From assembly GCA_020832285.1 (NCBI GenBank), contig JAFIFB010000120.1, forward strand, positions 62,001 to 126,000: a DNA stretch of 64,000 bases, read 5' to 3'. Source of the DNA: Balneolaceae bacterium. GTDB taxonomy: Bacteria; Bacteroidota; Rhodothermia; Balneolales; Balneolaceae. A program made the translations under genes and the position numbers. Positions 56,525-64,000 of the stretch are shown here, in pieces (positions within the stretch are counted from its first letter, which is position 1; the number at the start of each line of letters is the position of its first letter). A model generated the notes under the pieces. The model was given only the letters and a program-made list of their open reading frames with translations, did not search any database and was not told the DNA's origin.

Positions 56525-57619
56525 TCAATAATCGAACGCCGATCGGAAGGTGAGAAATTCGTTGATATTATTAAGATCCATCACTCCGACCAGTTTCCCG
56601 TTTTCCATTACCGGGAAAAAATTACGGTTGTTCCGCCTGAGTTTTCGATAGGCTGAGTGAAGAGGTTCGTGAGGGTGCAGAATGACAAAATCGGTATCCA
56701 TGATCTGGCGGACAGGTGTTTCTTTACCGGTTTTCTTGAGGGCTTCGGCCAGATCAGCCATATAAATTATTCCTTGTATCTGATAATCGTCAGACACGAT
56801 AAAATCTTGTTCTGTAGTGGCAAGGATTCGCTCTACCGCTTTTTGCAAAGGTTCCTCGGGGCGGAGGGTGGAATACTGGGTAATCATCGCATCGCGGATG
56901 GTGTAGCCATCCATCAGGTCAAGCTGCTGGATCATGATGTTTTCCGAGTGAGCGCCAAACCAAACAAATACTGCAATAACTACAAGTATGATACTGTAAA
57001 ATAGTCCGTAGAGGAAAAAGAGCAGAGCCAGGAATTTTCCCAGGCCTGTTGCAATCCGGGTAGCTTCAACCCGGCCCATTTTCATTGACAGGACAGATCG
57101 AAATATCCGACCTCCATCCATCGGAAATGCCGGTATCATATTAAAAAGAACCAGGGCAAAGTTTGCCATCAGCAGATAAAACATAAAGTTTTGAGAGGTG
57201 ATGGTGCTCAGTTCTTCCTGTAGTGTTTCGGGGTCCATTCCTGCGTAGGCATCAATCGACACAAATGGAATTAGCAGCAGGGCGATTACAACATTAACAG
57301 CCGGGCCCGCTACGGCGATCATCAGTTCTTCTTTTGGATTGTCGGGAATTTTTTTAAGATTGGCAACTCCACCGATTGGCAGCAAGGTAATACTGCGGGT
57401 CCCGATTCCATATTTTCTCGCGGTAAGTGCATGGCCAAATTCATGAAACACCACGCAGATAAAAATACAGATGATGAAAAGGGAATGCCAAAAAAGAGTG
57501 GTAAAGTCACCTCCCTGGGTAAAAACAAGAAATGCGATAAAAAGAAAAAGCAGCCAAAAGGTCCAGTGAATCTGAACTTTGATGCCAGCGAATCTGCCAA
57601 GATTTAGGGATGAACTCAT
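56525..57619 (-). CDS. Site-2 protease (M50) with paired CBS domains
   Basis: This 364-residue intramembrane metalloprotease has HEFGH (His59, Glu60, His63) in the second hydrophobic segment and the second zinc motif NMIPAFPMDGG with Asp168. About six membrane segments precede residue 230, and two CBS domains (about 240-300 and 300-360) form the cytoplasmic end, a place where nucleotides can bind. The group cleaves membrane-bound regulators, although the target here is unknown. It is convergent with rnhA, 21 bases apart. Confidence 0.92.
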   Translation of the reverse strand: MSSSLNLGRFAGIKVQIHWTFWLLFLFIAFLVFTQGGDFTTLFWHSLFIICIFICVVFHEFGHALTARKYGIGTRSITLLPIGGVANLKKIPDNPKEELMIAVAGPAVNVVIALLLIPFVSIDAYAGMDPETLQEELSTITSQNFMFYLLMANFALVLFNMIPAFPMDGGRIFRSVLSMKMGRVEATRIATGLGKFLALLFFLYGLFYSIILVVIAVFVWFGAHSENIMIQQLDLMDGYTIRDAMITQYSTLRPEEPLQKAVERILATTEQDFIVSDDYQIQGIIYMADLAEALKKTGKETPVRQIMDTDFVILHPHEPLHSAYRKLRRNNRNFFPVMENGKLVGVMDLNNINEFLTFRSAFDY

Positions 57620-57690
57620 ACCAATATGTGGTCAGGAGTTATGTTTTATGGTTGTTATAGTAAAATAGTACAGAACAAGTCATAAAAAAA

Positions 57691-57718
57691 GCTGTGCAGA
57701 ACAGAAGTTCTGCACAGC
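57691..57718 (-). terminator. Bidirectional-looking terminator between minus-strand genes
   Basis: The 12-bp perfect stem GCTGTGCAGAAC / GTTCTGCACAGC with a four-base loop has seven A residues on its left, which become T residues in the minus-strand transcript. It would end the transcript of the gene at 57814-58638. Confidence 0.88.
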
Positions 57719-57813
57719 CTTTGATTTTTTCATAGACCCAAAATTTGGATCATAAAGCATGATATATCAATAATTAATACTTTATTTAGGATATTTACTG
57801 TGAGATATCCGGG

Positions 57814-58638
57814 CTAGTCGGGGATATCGATATTAGTCTCAACTTCAAGAGTAATCATTCTCATGGCCATTCCATCTTCTTCAAGCATTTTTTCGAAGCG
57901 TTCAATCTGCGGGCGAATGGTTCGCTCCATGATCCGGCGCTGCATTCCTGAGGCGTTGTCCATCTGCTCCTGAAGCTGGCGGAGTCCCTGCCGGGCTTCG
58001 GCAAGGTCTTCGGCCGAAAACTGTTCGGAAATTCCTTCAATTTTCATCTCTGTGAGAAACGGCATTTGAATTCCGTTAACATTCTGGTAATCCTTCATGT
58101 TAATATCCACTGAGCCGGAAAATTCCTGGTCGAACTGCAGCTCAAAACTCATTCTTAGTAACACATAATCACTGGAATCAATATAAAGACGGCCGCTTTG
58201 AGCTTCTCCTTCCTCTGGCTGAGTGCCGCCCATCATATCTCCGTAAAAAGCTGATACATCTTCAATAAAAAGCACATGTGCCGTTCTGCCATCGATGGTT
58301 TCGGTGCCTTCATAAGTGGCATTTTCCACGATGATGTCATAATTACGCTGGAAATTGTAATAATCGGCCGAAGGGCTGTCGGCACTGGAACTGACTTCCT
58401 GCATAGTTTCTGTGCCATCATCCATCGTTACTTTCCGGTAATAGGTAGTATCCGGTTCATCGGATTCAATAAGGCCTTCCATTTTGGTTATTACCATCAT
58501 GGTTTCGATGCCGGAAATGGAGTTACTGTACTCACTGATCATTCTGTCCAGAATATCAGCTGCGCTCTGTGCATGTATTGTTACAGCGGAAAACAAAATC
58601 AATACCGCTGTTAATAGAGTTGTCATGAGCTTTTTCAT
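57814..58638 (-). CDS. Exported protein with LolA-like features, function unknown
   Basis: This 274-residue protein has a Sec signal peptide ending VTIHAQS. The start of the mature part (ADILDRMISEYSNSISGIETMMV) and long beta segments (GRLYIDSSDYVLLRMSFELQF, VDINMKDYQNVNGIQMPFLTEM) resemble outer-membrane lipoprotein-sorting LolA/LppX-type folds. The C-terminal 70 residues are helical and Met/Gln/Arg-rich. Function is not assigned. It has its own terminator downstream and diverges from the amt gene upstream. Confidence 0.65.
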   Translation of the reverse strand: MKKLMTTLLTAVLILFSAVTIHAQSAADILDRMISEYSNSISGIETMMVITKMEGLIESDEPDTTYYRKVTMDDGTETMQEVSSSADSPSADYYNFQRNYDIIVENATYEGTETIDGRTAHVLFIEDVSAFYGDMMGGTQPEEGEAQSGRLYIDSSDYVLLRMSFELQFDQEFSGSVDINMKDYQNVNGIQMPFLTEMKIEGISEQFSAEDLAEARQGLRQLQEQMDNASGMQRRIMERTIRPQIERFEKMLEEDGMAMRMITLEVETNIDIPD

Positions 58639-59042
58639 GTCTTAATGATTTAATTCGGTTGATTGGAATTCCAATGTTATTTCTTTTTCAGAAAAGCATC
58701 AATAGTTCATTCATTATAAACGAAAAATTAACCAAAAACGGGTCAGTTTACTATTATTTATTCACTGAAAGATCGTATAGCTGGTTTTAAACTTGCTTAG
58801 TTGTTGTGTTACATAATGTAACAAAGGGTTTTGCTCTCAAAAGTATCTTTTTTTTAAGGTGCTGTTACTCATTCCTAAAAAGAAAAGCCCGATATAGTGG
58901 TTTTGCTTAAAAATAAAAGCGCTTTTTCATGTGTGTAAAACAAGATTTTGTAAAAATTGACTTTTGATTAAAATTATTTTGCAAAATTCGTGTTTCACAT
59001 TGAAATTTAAGGCGTTCAAATTATTAACCAAACACTATTTTT
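58639..59042. promoter_or_regulatory. Divergent promoter region upstream of amt
   Basis: 400 AT-rich bases between the divergent exported protein and amt. A 12-base palindrome AAAAGCGCTTTT is at 58915-58926, 117 bases before the amt start, and could be an operator. No clear TTTG/TAnnTTTG pair with a 19-20 base spacer was found. Confidence 0.35.
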
Positions 59043-60479
59043 ATGAGTAAAACGCTGAAAGCAGTTATTCTTTTATTTGTAATGGCTCTGCTTGCGGGTT
59101 ATGTAGCTATCCAGGCCCAATCGGATTCGCTGCCCGTTGTGGAAGAATCTGTTGCGGTGGAAACAGTTGCCATTGAGGCCGCCATGCAGGAAGGGTATAC
59201 AACAATGGAAGAGTTTATCGCCTCTCCGGACTATGTAAAATTTGTTATTGATAATCTGTGGATTTTGATTGCCGCCTTTCTGGTATTGCTGATGCATCTT
59301 GGCTTTGCATCGGTTGAGAGCGGGCTTACCCAGTCGAAAAATGCAGTGAATGTGATCTATAAAAATGTATTTATTCTCTGTACCGGAATTCTCATCTATG
59401 CCTTTATCGGTTTCCAGATAATGTATCCGGGTGATTTTAACGGAATCTTCGGATTTGGGGGCTTTGGGATTGGTTTTGATCCGTCTGACCCTGTTGGGAT
59501 GCTTACTCCGGCATACGGTGAAGAGATGACGATCTGGACTGATTTTATTTTCCAGGCGATGTTTGCAGCTACAGCAGCAACGATCGTTTCGGGTTGCGTT
59601 ACAGGACGTATTAAACTGCCTGCATTTATGCTTTTTGGTGCACTTCTTCTGGCTTTTGCCTACCCGGTAACCGGAAGCTGGGTATGGGGCGGAGGCTGGC
59701 TCGATGAGCTTGGCTTTTATGACTTTGCCGGTTCTACACTTGTTCACGGTGTTGGAGGTGCTGCCGGCCTTGCATGTGTGATTTTGCTGGGTGCCAGGTC
59801 AGGAAAATACAAAAATGGAAAAACTGTGGGGATTCCTGCTCACAACATTCCCCTGGCTACCGTAGGGGTGTTTTTACTTTGGATTGGCTGGTTTGGATTC
59901 AACGGCGGTTCAGTACTCAGTGCTGATCCGGCTGAAGTTTCCTTCGTATTTGTAACTACGGCCCTTGCCGCCTGTGCGGGTGCACTTGCTGCAATGGTGA
60001 CCACCCAGGTTGTAATGAAAAGCCTGGACGCACCGATGGCACTCAACGGAATTCTTGCTGGCCTTGTAGGCATAACTGCCGGAGCCGATGTTGTTTCCGT
60101 AATGAGCGCTGTTACCATCGGAGCTATAGCTGGTGTTATTGTGGTACTGTCGATTGTAATGTTCGACAAGCTTAAACTGGATGATCCTGTGGGAGCCATT
60201 TCCGTTCATGGTGTGTGTGGCATCTGGGGAACTCTTGCAGTTGGAATTTTTTCTGCCCAGGCAAGTTTTTTGATACAGTTACTCGGAACCACAGTCATCC
60301 TGGCAGCTACATTTATCTTTTCTTATGCCGTTTTCGGTACCATCAAAGCCGTGATGGGTGTGCGTGTATCACCAGAAGTGGAGTCTGACGGGCTGGATAT
60401 TTCCGAGCACGGAAACCAGGCTTATCCCGATTTCTCTCCGGTAAAAACAACTACTCAGCTTGGCCAGGTGCCTGGCTGA
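59043..60479 (+). CDS. amt: Ammonium transporter
   Basis: This 478-residue Amt/MEP channel has an N-terminal signal-like segment (AVILLFVMALLAGYVAIQAQ), then eleven transmembrane helices. The twin pore histidines are in STLVHGVGGAAGLA and ISVHGVCGIWGTLAVG, and the conserved ASVESGLTQSKNAVNV region is present. The usual partner glnK/glnB does not follow; a hairpin and a porin gene do instead. It takes up ammonium, and ammonia released by the catabolic cluster in the first 15 kb could be its source, although that link is speculative. Confidence 0.95.
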   Translation: MSKTLKAVILLFVMALLAGYVAIQAQSDSLPVVEESVAVETVAIEAAMQEGYTTMEEFIASPDYVKFVIDNLWILIAAFLVLLMHLGFASVESGLTQSKNAVNVIYKNVFILCTGILIYAFIGFQIMYPGDFNGIFGFGGFGIGFDPSDPVGMLTPAYGEEMTIWTDFIFQAMFAATAATIVSGCVTGRIKLPAFMLFGALLLAFAYPVTGSWVWGGGWLDELGFYDFAGSTLVHGVGGAAGLACVILLGARSGKYKNGKTVGIPAHNIPLATVGVFLLWIGWFGFNGGSVLSADPAEVSFVFVTTALAACAGALAAMVTTQVVMKSLDAPMALNGILAGLVGITAGADVVSVMSAVTIGAIAGVIVVLSIVMFDKLKLDDPVGAISVHGVCGIWGTLAVGIFSAQASFLIQLLGTTVILAATFIFSYAVFGTIKAVMGVRVSPEVESDGLDISEHGNQAYPDFSPVKTTTQLGQVPG

Positions 60480-60502
60480 TTCAGCAGTCAATAAATAAAA
60501 AA

Positions 60503-60535
60503 AGGAGCACTTCCTGATGGGGTCAGGGTGCTCCT
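60503..60535 (+). terminator. Hairpin between amt and the porin gene
   Basis: AGGAGCAC / GTGCTCCT with a further inner pairing CCTGA / TCAGG. The T run is poor, so partial termination or transcript stabilisation is likely. Confidence 0.65.
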
Positions 60536-60587
60536 GTTGTTTCCGCTCCTATAAATAATTCACAGAAACTTATCTCAATGTACAGCT

Positions 60588-61259
60588 ATGAAAACAAAAC
60601 TTAAAACTATCATTCTCCTTTTTGCAGGATCCTTATTCCTTTTTAATGATGCCTTTTCACAAGTAAATCTCAGTGCCGAGGTTATGAACCGCTATGTATG
60701 GAGAGGAGCCGATTTCGGCAATTCGCCCAGCATTCAGCCTGATATAAATTTTACAGCAGGAAATTTCGAAATTGGAACCTGGGCCGCATTCGCCACCAAC
60801 GGTAATCCCGATGGGACTGAAGTGGATTTCTACGCAGGCTACACAATTGAATCTGCTGCAGGCGATTTCTCATTTCTGGTTACAGATTATACCTTTCCCG
60901 AAGATCCAATGCATAATTACTTCAGCAGTGAATCTCACTTTGTGGAGCTTGGTCTTGGTTATGCTGGTACGGAATCATTCCCGGTTAACTTTTTTATCGG
61001 TACATTTGTGACCAACGATGATGATAACTCCATCTACTCCCGGATTGGGTATGAGGCAGGGGATGTAGAGCTTTTTATGGGCTTTACCCCATCTGAATCA
61101 GCGCTTTACGGAACTACCGGTGCAGCCATAATTGAAACTGGAATATCGGTTTCTAAAAGTGTGCAGATTACCGAGTTTTTCTCCATCGGACTAACCGGTT
61201 CAGTCATTGCCAATCCAAACACGGATGATCTTTACTTTTTGTTTGGTTTCGGTTTTTAG
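60588..61259 (+). CDS. TorF-like outer-membrane porin family protein
   Basis: This 223-residue barrel protein has a signal peptide ending FNDAFSQ, then NLSAEVMNRYVWRGADFGNSPSIQPDI, which is typical of the TorF/TIGR02001-type porins. Regular aromatic-tipped strands continue to a C-terminal LFGFGF. It likely lets small solutes through the outer membrane. The gene directly follows amt and may be partly cotranscribed; a role in ammonium entry is suggested only by position. Confidence 0.75.
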   Translation: MKTKLKTIILLFAGSLFLFNDAFSQVNLSAEVMNRYVWRGADFGNSPSIQPDINFTAGNFEIGTWAAFATNGNPDGTEVDFYAGYTIESAAGDFSFLVTDYTFPEDPMHNYFSSESHFVELGLGYAGTESFPVNFFIGTFVTNDDDNSIYSRIGYEAGDVELFMGFTPSESALYGTTGAAIIETGISVSKSVQITEFFSIGLTGSVIANPNTDDLYFLFGFGF

Positions 61260-61950
61260 AAAGAATTATGACTGTTTTATTCACCAGTAAATTGTGTTCT
61301 GATTGTACCGCAGGGACTGAATGGCAACAAAGGAATAAAGTCGAGAACGGTTTTATGAAATAGCATCTCGACTTTATTCGACCCTATCGTTGTTGATTGC
61401 CAGTGACAGTTGGCCCTATCCATTCGGACCCATCCCCCGGCTCCTTATGCCGCAAACAAACGGCACAAGGAAGGGGTGACGTTTTTTAGGGTTTATGGAT
61501 AGTTTAAAAAGTCCCTCACCCGAAGGGTCGGGTTTTCGAAAAACACTCAACTTGTCGGGCTGGTGCTTTTCCAGTGTAATAGGGAGGGATTTCCCCAACG
61601 GGATGCCTTTGGCAAGGGTGGGTCTGCAATGACCGACATGAGAACTCTTTTTGAAAGAGGAATAGAGTTTAGGGGTTGCCCCATACCCTGTCCGGAAAAC
61701 ACCCTTCAACAAAGTTGAAAAAAGCATAAAAGCATATTGATCGTCAAGGAATAGCACCTTCCCAGGGTGCTGCATGAAGATTTGATTTCAAAGTTATAAC
61801 AAAATGCCTCAGAATCAGTTAAAAAAACTTCAAAAAATGTAAAACACGTTAAATCCTATGAAAACAGGTGCATTATTGGAACAGAGTTATATAGTATGTG
61901 TTATACTTGAAGAAACTATGTTATAAATAAGATGAACCAAAAAGGAAATT
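61260..61950. other. Intergenic tract with long-loop hairpin and repeat debris
   Basis: At 61334-61378 the arms AATAAAGTCGAGA and TCTCGACTTTATT form a perfect 13-bp stem, with TGGCAACAA and TTGTTGATTGCCA further out. At 61585-61625 CCCCAACGGGATGCCTTTGG resembles the core of repeat A. Frames crossing the tract lack protein features. The last 150 bases are AT-rich and likely contain the promoter of the following lipoprotein. Confidence 0.45.
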
Positions 61951-62505
61951 ATGCTTAAGAAATTAGGAGTACTTCTGTTAGTTGTGCTTTTCGCAGCTTG
62001 TCAGAGTGATACAGAACCCCAACAGCAAACAGCAGATCAGCCGCCGCAAGATCCAATGATGCAAGAGCAGCAGCCCATGGCAGATGCTGATGTTTCGGAT
62101 GATGAACTTGAAACGTTTGTTGAAGTGAACATTACCTTCCAGGAAACCCAGATGGGAGCCCAGGAAGAGATGATGGGAATTCTTGAAGAGGAAGATATCT
62201 CGATAGAAAATTATAATCAGATTGCTCAGGGAATGCAGATGGGGCAGTCTGAAGAAGACCTGGAAGTAAGCTCTGATGAGATTGATAAATTTGAGCGGGC
62301 ATCAGAAAGAGTTGCAGAAATCGAAGAACGCCTGGATGCTGAATTCGAAGAAGCTGTAGCTGCATCTGGTATGGACTCCGAGCGTTTTATGGAAATCAAT
62401 ATGATGATCCAGCAAAATCCTGAACTTATGCAGCGTGTTCAGCAGATGATTCAGCAGGAAGGGGGCATGGAAGGTCAGCAACAACCACCTGCCGATGAAT
62501 ATTAG
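61951..62505 (+). CDS. DUF4168-like lipoprotein
   Basis: This 184-residue lipoprotein has lipobox LFAAC, then a Gln/Pro/Met-rich linker of about 30 residues. The following helical domain (SDDELETFVEVNITFQETQ; IDKFERASERVAEIEERLDAE; ERFMEINMMIQQNPELMQRV) fits DUF4168, periplasmic helical proteins of unknown function. It ends in another Gln/Pro-rich tail. It has its own terminator and is convergent with the histidine kinase. Confidence 0.75.
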   Translation: MLKKLGVLLLVVLFAACQSDTEPQQQTADQPPQDPMMQEQQPMADADVSDDELETFVEVNITFQETQMGAQEEMMGILEEEDISIENYNQIAQGMQMGQSEEDLEVSSDEIDKFERASERVAEIEERLDAEFEEAVAASGMDSERFMEINMMIQQNPELMQRVQQMIQQEGGMEGQQQPPADEY

Positions 62506-62540
62506 ACTTTAAATTTTAATAAATTCAATAAAATCATCAG

Positions 62541-62574
62541 CGCCATTCCTGGTATCCGGGGATGGCGTTTTTTT
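62541..62574 (+). terminator. Terminator after the DUF4168-like gene
   Basis: Stem CGCCATTCC / GGGATGGCG (one G-T pair) followed by seven T residues. Confidence 0.85.
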
Positions 62575-62590
62575 ATACCTGGTTATTATC

Positions 62591-64000
62591 CTAAAGTGGA
62601 AGCGTAACAGTAAAGATCGCACCGCCTTTTGCAGAATTTTTTGCAGAAATGGTGCCCCCGTGCTGATGAATAATGTCACGGGAGATGGACAGGCCCAGTC
62701 CCAGTCCGAATTTCACTTCCGATTTTTTTGTGGAGAAGTTCGAATCAAAAATTCTCTCAATAATCTCTTCATCAATTCCCGGCCCGGAGTCTCGGATTTC
62801 AACCCAGAGGGTTTCCTGATTATTGTTGCACTGGATAGAAAGTGAGCCGTTTTTACCCATTGCATCGGCAGCATTCAGAATGATATTGGTCCAGACCTGG
62901 TTCAGTGCTGCTGCGTTAGCACGGATCATCGGTACTTCAGGCAGGTCCAGGTCAATGTCGTAATATTTGATTCGGTTGCTGGTCAATTGCAGCGTATCGT
63001 GAATACCTTCGCGGATGTCGATTTTTTCCCACTCACGCTCGGTGTCGGTACGGCTGTAGCTCTTCAGGCTTTTTACAAGGCCTGCAATCCTGTTCCCGGA
63101 TGATTCAATATTCTGGAACATTTTACCCAGTTCAAATTGGTTCAGGTAAAAATCGAGTTCCTCCCCTTTCAGAACTTTATTCTCCAAAAGCCGGGCAGTT
63201 AAACTTTCCGGAACCTGTGCCAGTAACCTCAGTTGTGCAGGTGTGGCCTCAGTGAATGATTCTTTCAACTGAGCTGTTAATTCCCGGAGTGTAGCCGTAT
63301 CGGGATAGCCCGCTTTTCGGCCGGCATTATACAGGCTGATGAAAAAATCAAGATCGTCGGGTTCTTTCTCAAGTAGTAACATCAGGCTGGAAATGCGTTC
63401 CTCAAGCGTTTCTGTAGAGCGGAGGAGTGAGGCTGTTGGATTGTTTACTTCATGAGCAAAACCTGCCACAAGCTGACCCAGTGTCGCCATTTTTTCCTGA
63501 TAGATAAGCCTGTCCTGTGCTTCTTTTAGTTCACGGTAGGCTTTCTGCAGTTCGTTTCGTTCTTCTCTCAGCTTGTTATTGGCCGAATTGAGCTTTATCT
63601 GCAGGATGATGGTATTTCGGAACCGGTCCAGAAGATTGGCCAGAATCAGCTCGTCCATATAATTTCTGAACTGTTTATTTTTTTTAAACAGGGAACGGAC
63701 CTCCTCATCAGGGATCTTCAGAAGCACAGAAGGTGCCGCAGCTACGGCTGTAGTCAGGGACGGTTCGCCGGTCGTAAATGCGATAATGCCGATAAACGAT
63801 CCAGCCTCAAGCCGTGCAATAGGAAAATCGGTATCGGTATCAGGCTTTTTCTTATAAAGTTCGACAGATCCTTCCAGGAGGAGAAAAATATCTTCCAGTG
63901 GATCTCCCTCCTTCAGCAGTACCTCTCCCTCAGCTACACTTTTTAAAAATCGTTCGGAATGACCCGAATCATCAAAAAGCCTGCGAATGAGCTGAACCAC
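62591..64000 (-). CDS. Cyclic-nucleotide-binding domain histidine kinase, N-terminus at window edge
   Basis: At least 469 residues; the first codon visible is a GTG at the very edge, so the true start may lie outside. Residues 1-115 form a cNMP-binding domain (GEVLLKEGDPLEDIFLLLEG, GSFIGIIAF). A coiled coil (about 138-172) leads to the H-box GFAHEVNNPTASL with His183. The ATPase domain has NIILNAADAM, DSGPGID and FGLGLGLSISRDIIHQHGG. A segment of about 90 residues (roughly 207-297) is inserted between the two helices of the phosphotransfer domain. No response regulator gene is seen. Signal and target are unknown. Confidence 0.9.
   Translation of the reverse strand: MVQLIRRLFDDSGHSERFLKSVAEGEVLLKEGDPLEDIFLLLEGSVELYKKKPDTDTDFPIARLEAGSFIGIIAFTTGEPSLTTAVAAAPSVLLKIPDEEVRSLFKKNKQFRNYMDELILANLLDRFRNTIILQIKLNSANNKLREERNELQKAYRELKEAQDRLIYQEKMATLGQLVAGFAHEVNNPTASLLRSTETLEERISSLMLLLEKEPDDLDFFISLYNAGRKAGYPDTATLRELTAQLKESFTEATPAQLRLLAQVPESLTARLLENKVLKGEELDFYLNQFELGKMFQNIESSGNRIAGLVKSLKSYSRTDTEREWEKIDIREGIHDTLQLTSNRIKYYDIDLDLPEVPMIRANAAALNQVWTNIILNAADAMGKNGSLSIQCNNNQETLWVEIRDSGPGIDEEIIERIFDSNFSTKKSEVKFGLGLGLSISRDIIHQHGGTISAKNSAKGGAIFTVTLPL

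Noticed and set aside
61416-61775. 119-codon minus-strand frame before the DUF4168-like gene
   Set aside because: It spans repeat debris related to family A and has no hydrophobic core or motif.

Overview
The window looks like a chromosome segment of a marine or halophilic Balneolota/Rhodothermota-type bacterium (close to Bacteroidota). This rests on SusC/SusD outer-membrane pairs, a type IX secretion C-terminal sorting domain of the NYPNPFNPTT kind, Bacteroidota-type promoters (TTTG then TAnnTTTG), weak Shine-Dalgarno signals and moderate GC. No rRNA, tRNA, CRISPR array or intact transposase gene was recognised. The genus is inference.

Region 1 (1-14.8 kb) is the most unusual part. It is a catabolic cluster in which nearly every enzyme carries an export signal. 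In order it has a partial sugar dehydrogenase-like lipoprotein (minus strand), an SMP-30 lactonase-like protein, a cytoplasmic SDR, a Tat-type SelA/DgaE-like PLP enzyme, an amidohydrolase/deacetylase, two RidA proteins, a second amidohydrolase, an RraA-like aldolase with an intact D-X20-R-D motif, a bile-acid/pyruvate-type sodium symporter, a CBM9-like protein, two membrane-anchored RidA proteins and a second Tat-type PLP enzyme. My reading is an extracytoplasmic oxidative pathway for an N-acylated amino sugar or similar amine-bearing acid: oxidation, lactone opening, deacylation, ammonia elimination, enamine hydrolysis, aldol cleavage, then uptake of the keto acid.

Region 2 (15-35.4 kb) holds three SusC/SusD pairs and a large secreted alpha/beta-hydrolase. 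Pairs 1 and 3 are close paralogues and pair 2 is divergent. All three susC upstream regions share a LacI-type palindrome (GGAACCGGTTCC or a near match) at a fixed distance from a shared TTTTAGTA box, so they are probably one regulon. No glycoside hydrolase accompanies them.

Region 3 (35.4-45 kb) has a GNAT remnant and a heme group (ChaN-like protein, hemB, htpX, hemL). It then becomes gene-poor DNA packed with short dispersed repeats, plus an isolated hotdog-fold dehydratase and a small hypothetical protein.

Region 4 (45-54 kb) is surface and accessory: an AT-rich island with a lipoprotein and a mosaic T9SS-sorted protein, a coupled pair of outer-membrane barrel proteins, and an App1-type phosphatase. 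Region 5 (54-64 kb) is mostly housekeeping: a methyltransferase, pyrF and rnhA (overlapping), an M50 protease with CBS domains, an exported LolA-like protein, amt, a porin, a lipoprotein and the C-terminal part of a cyclic-nucleotide-binding histidine kinase.

Several families of 60-200 bp palindromic repeats lie in the intergenic gaps. Three of them share a terminal sequence like TAGTGTC-N-TGTCAA, which suggests related non-autonomous mobile elements.
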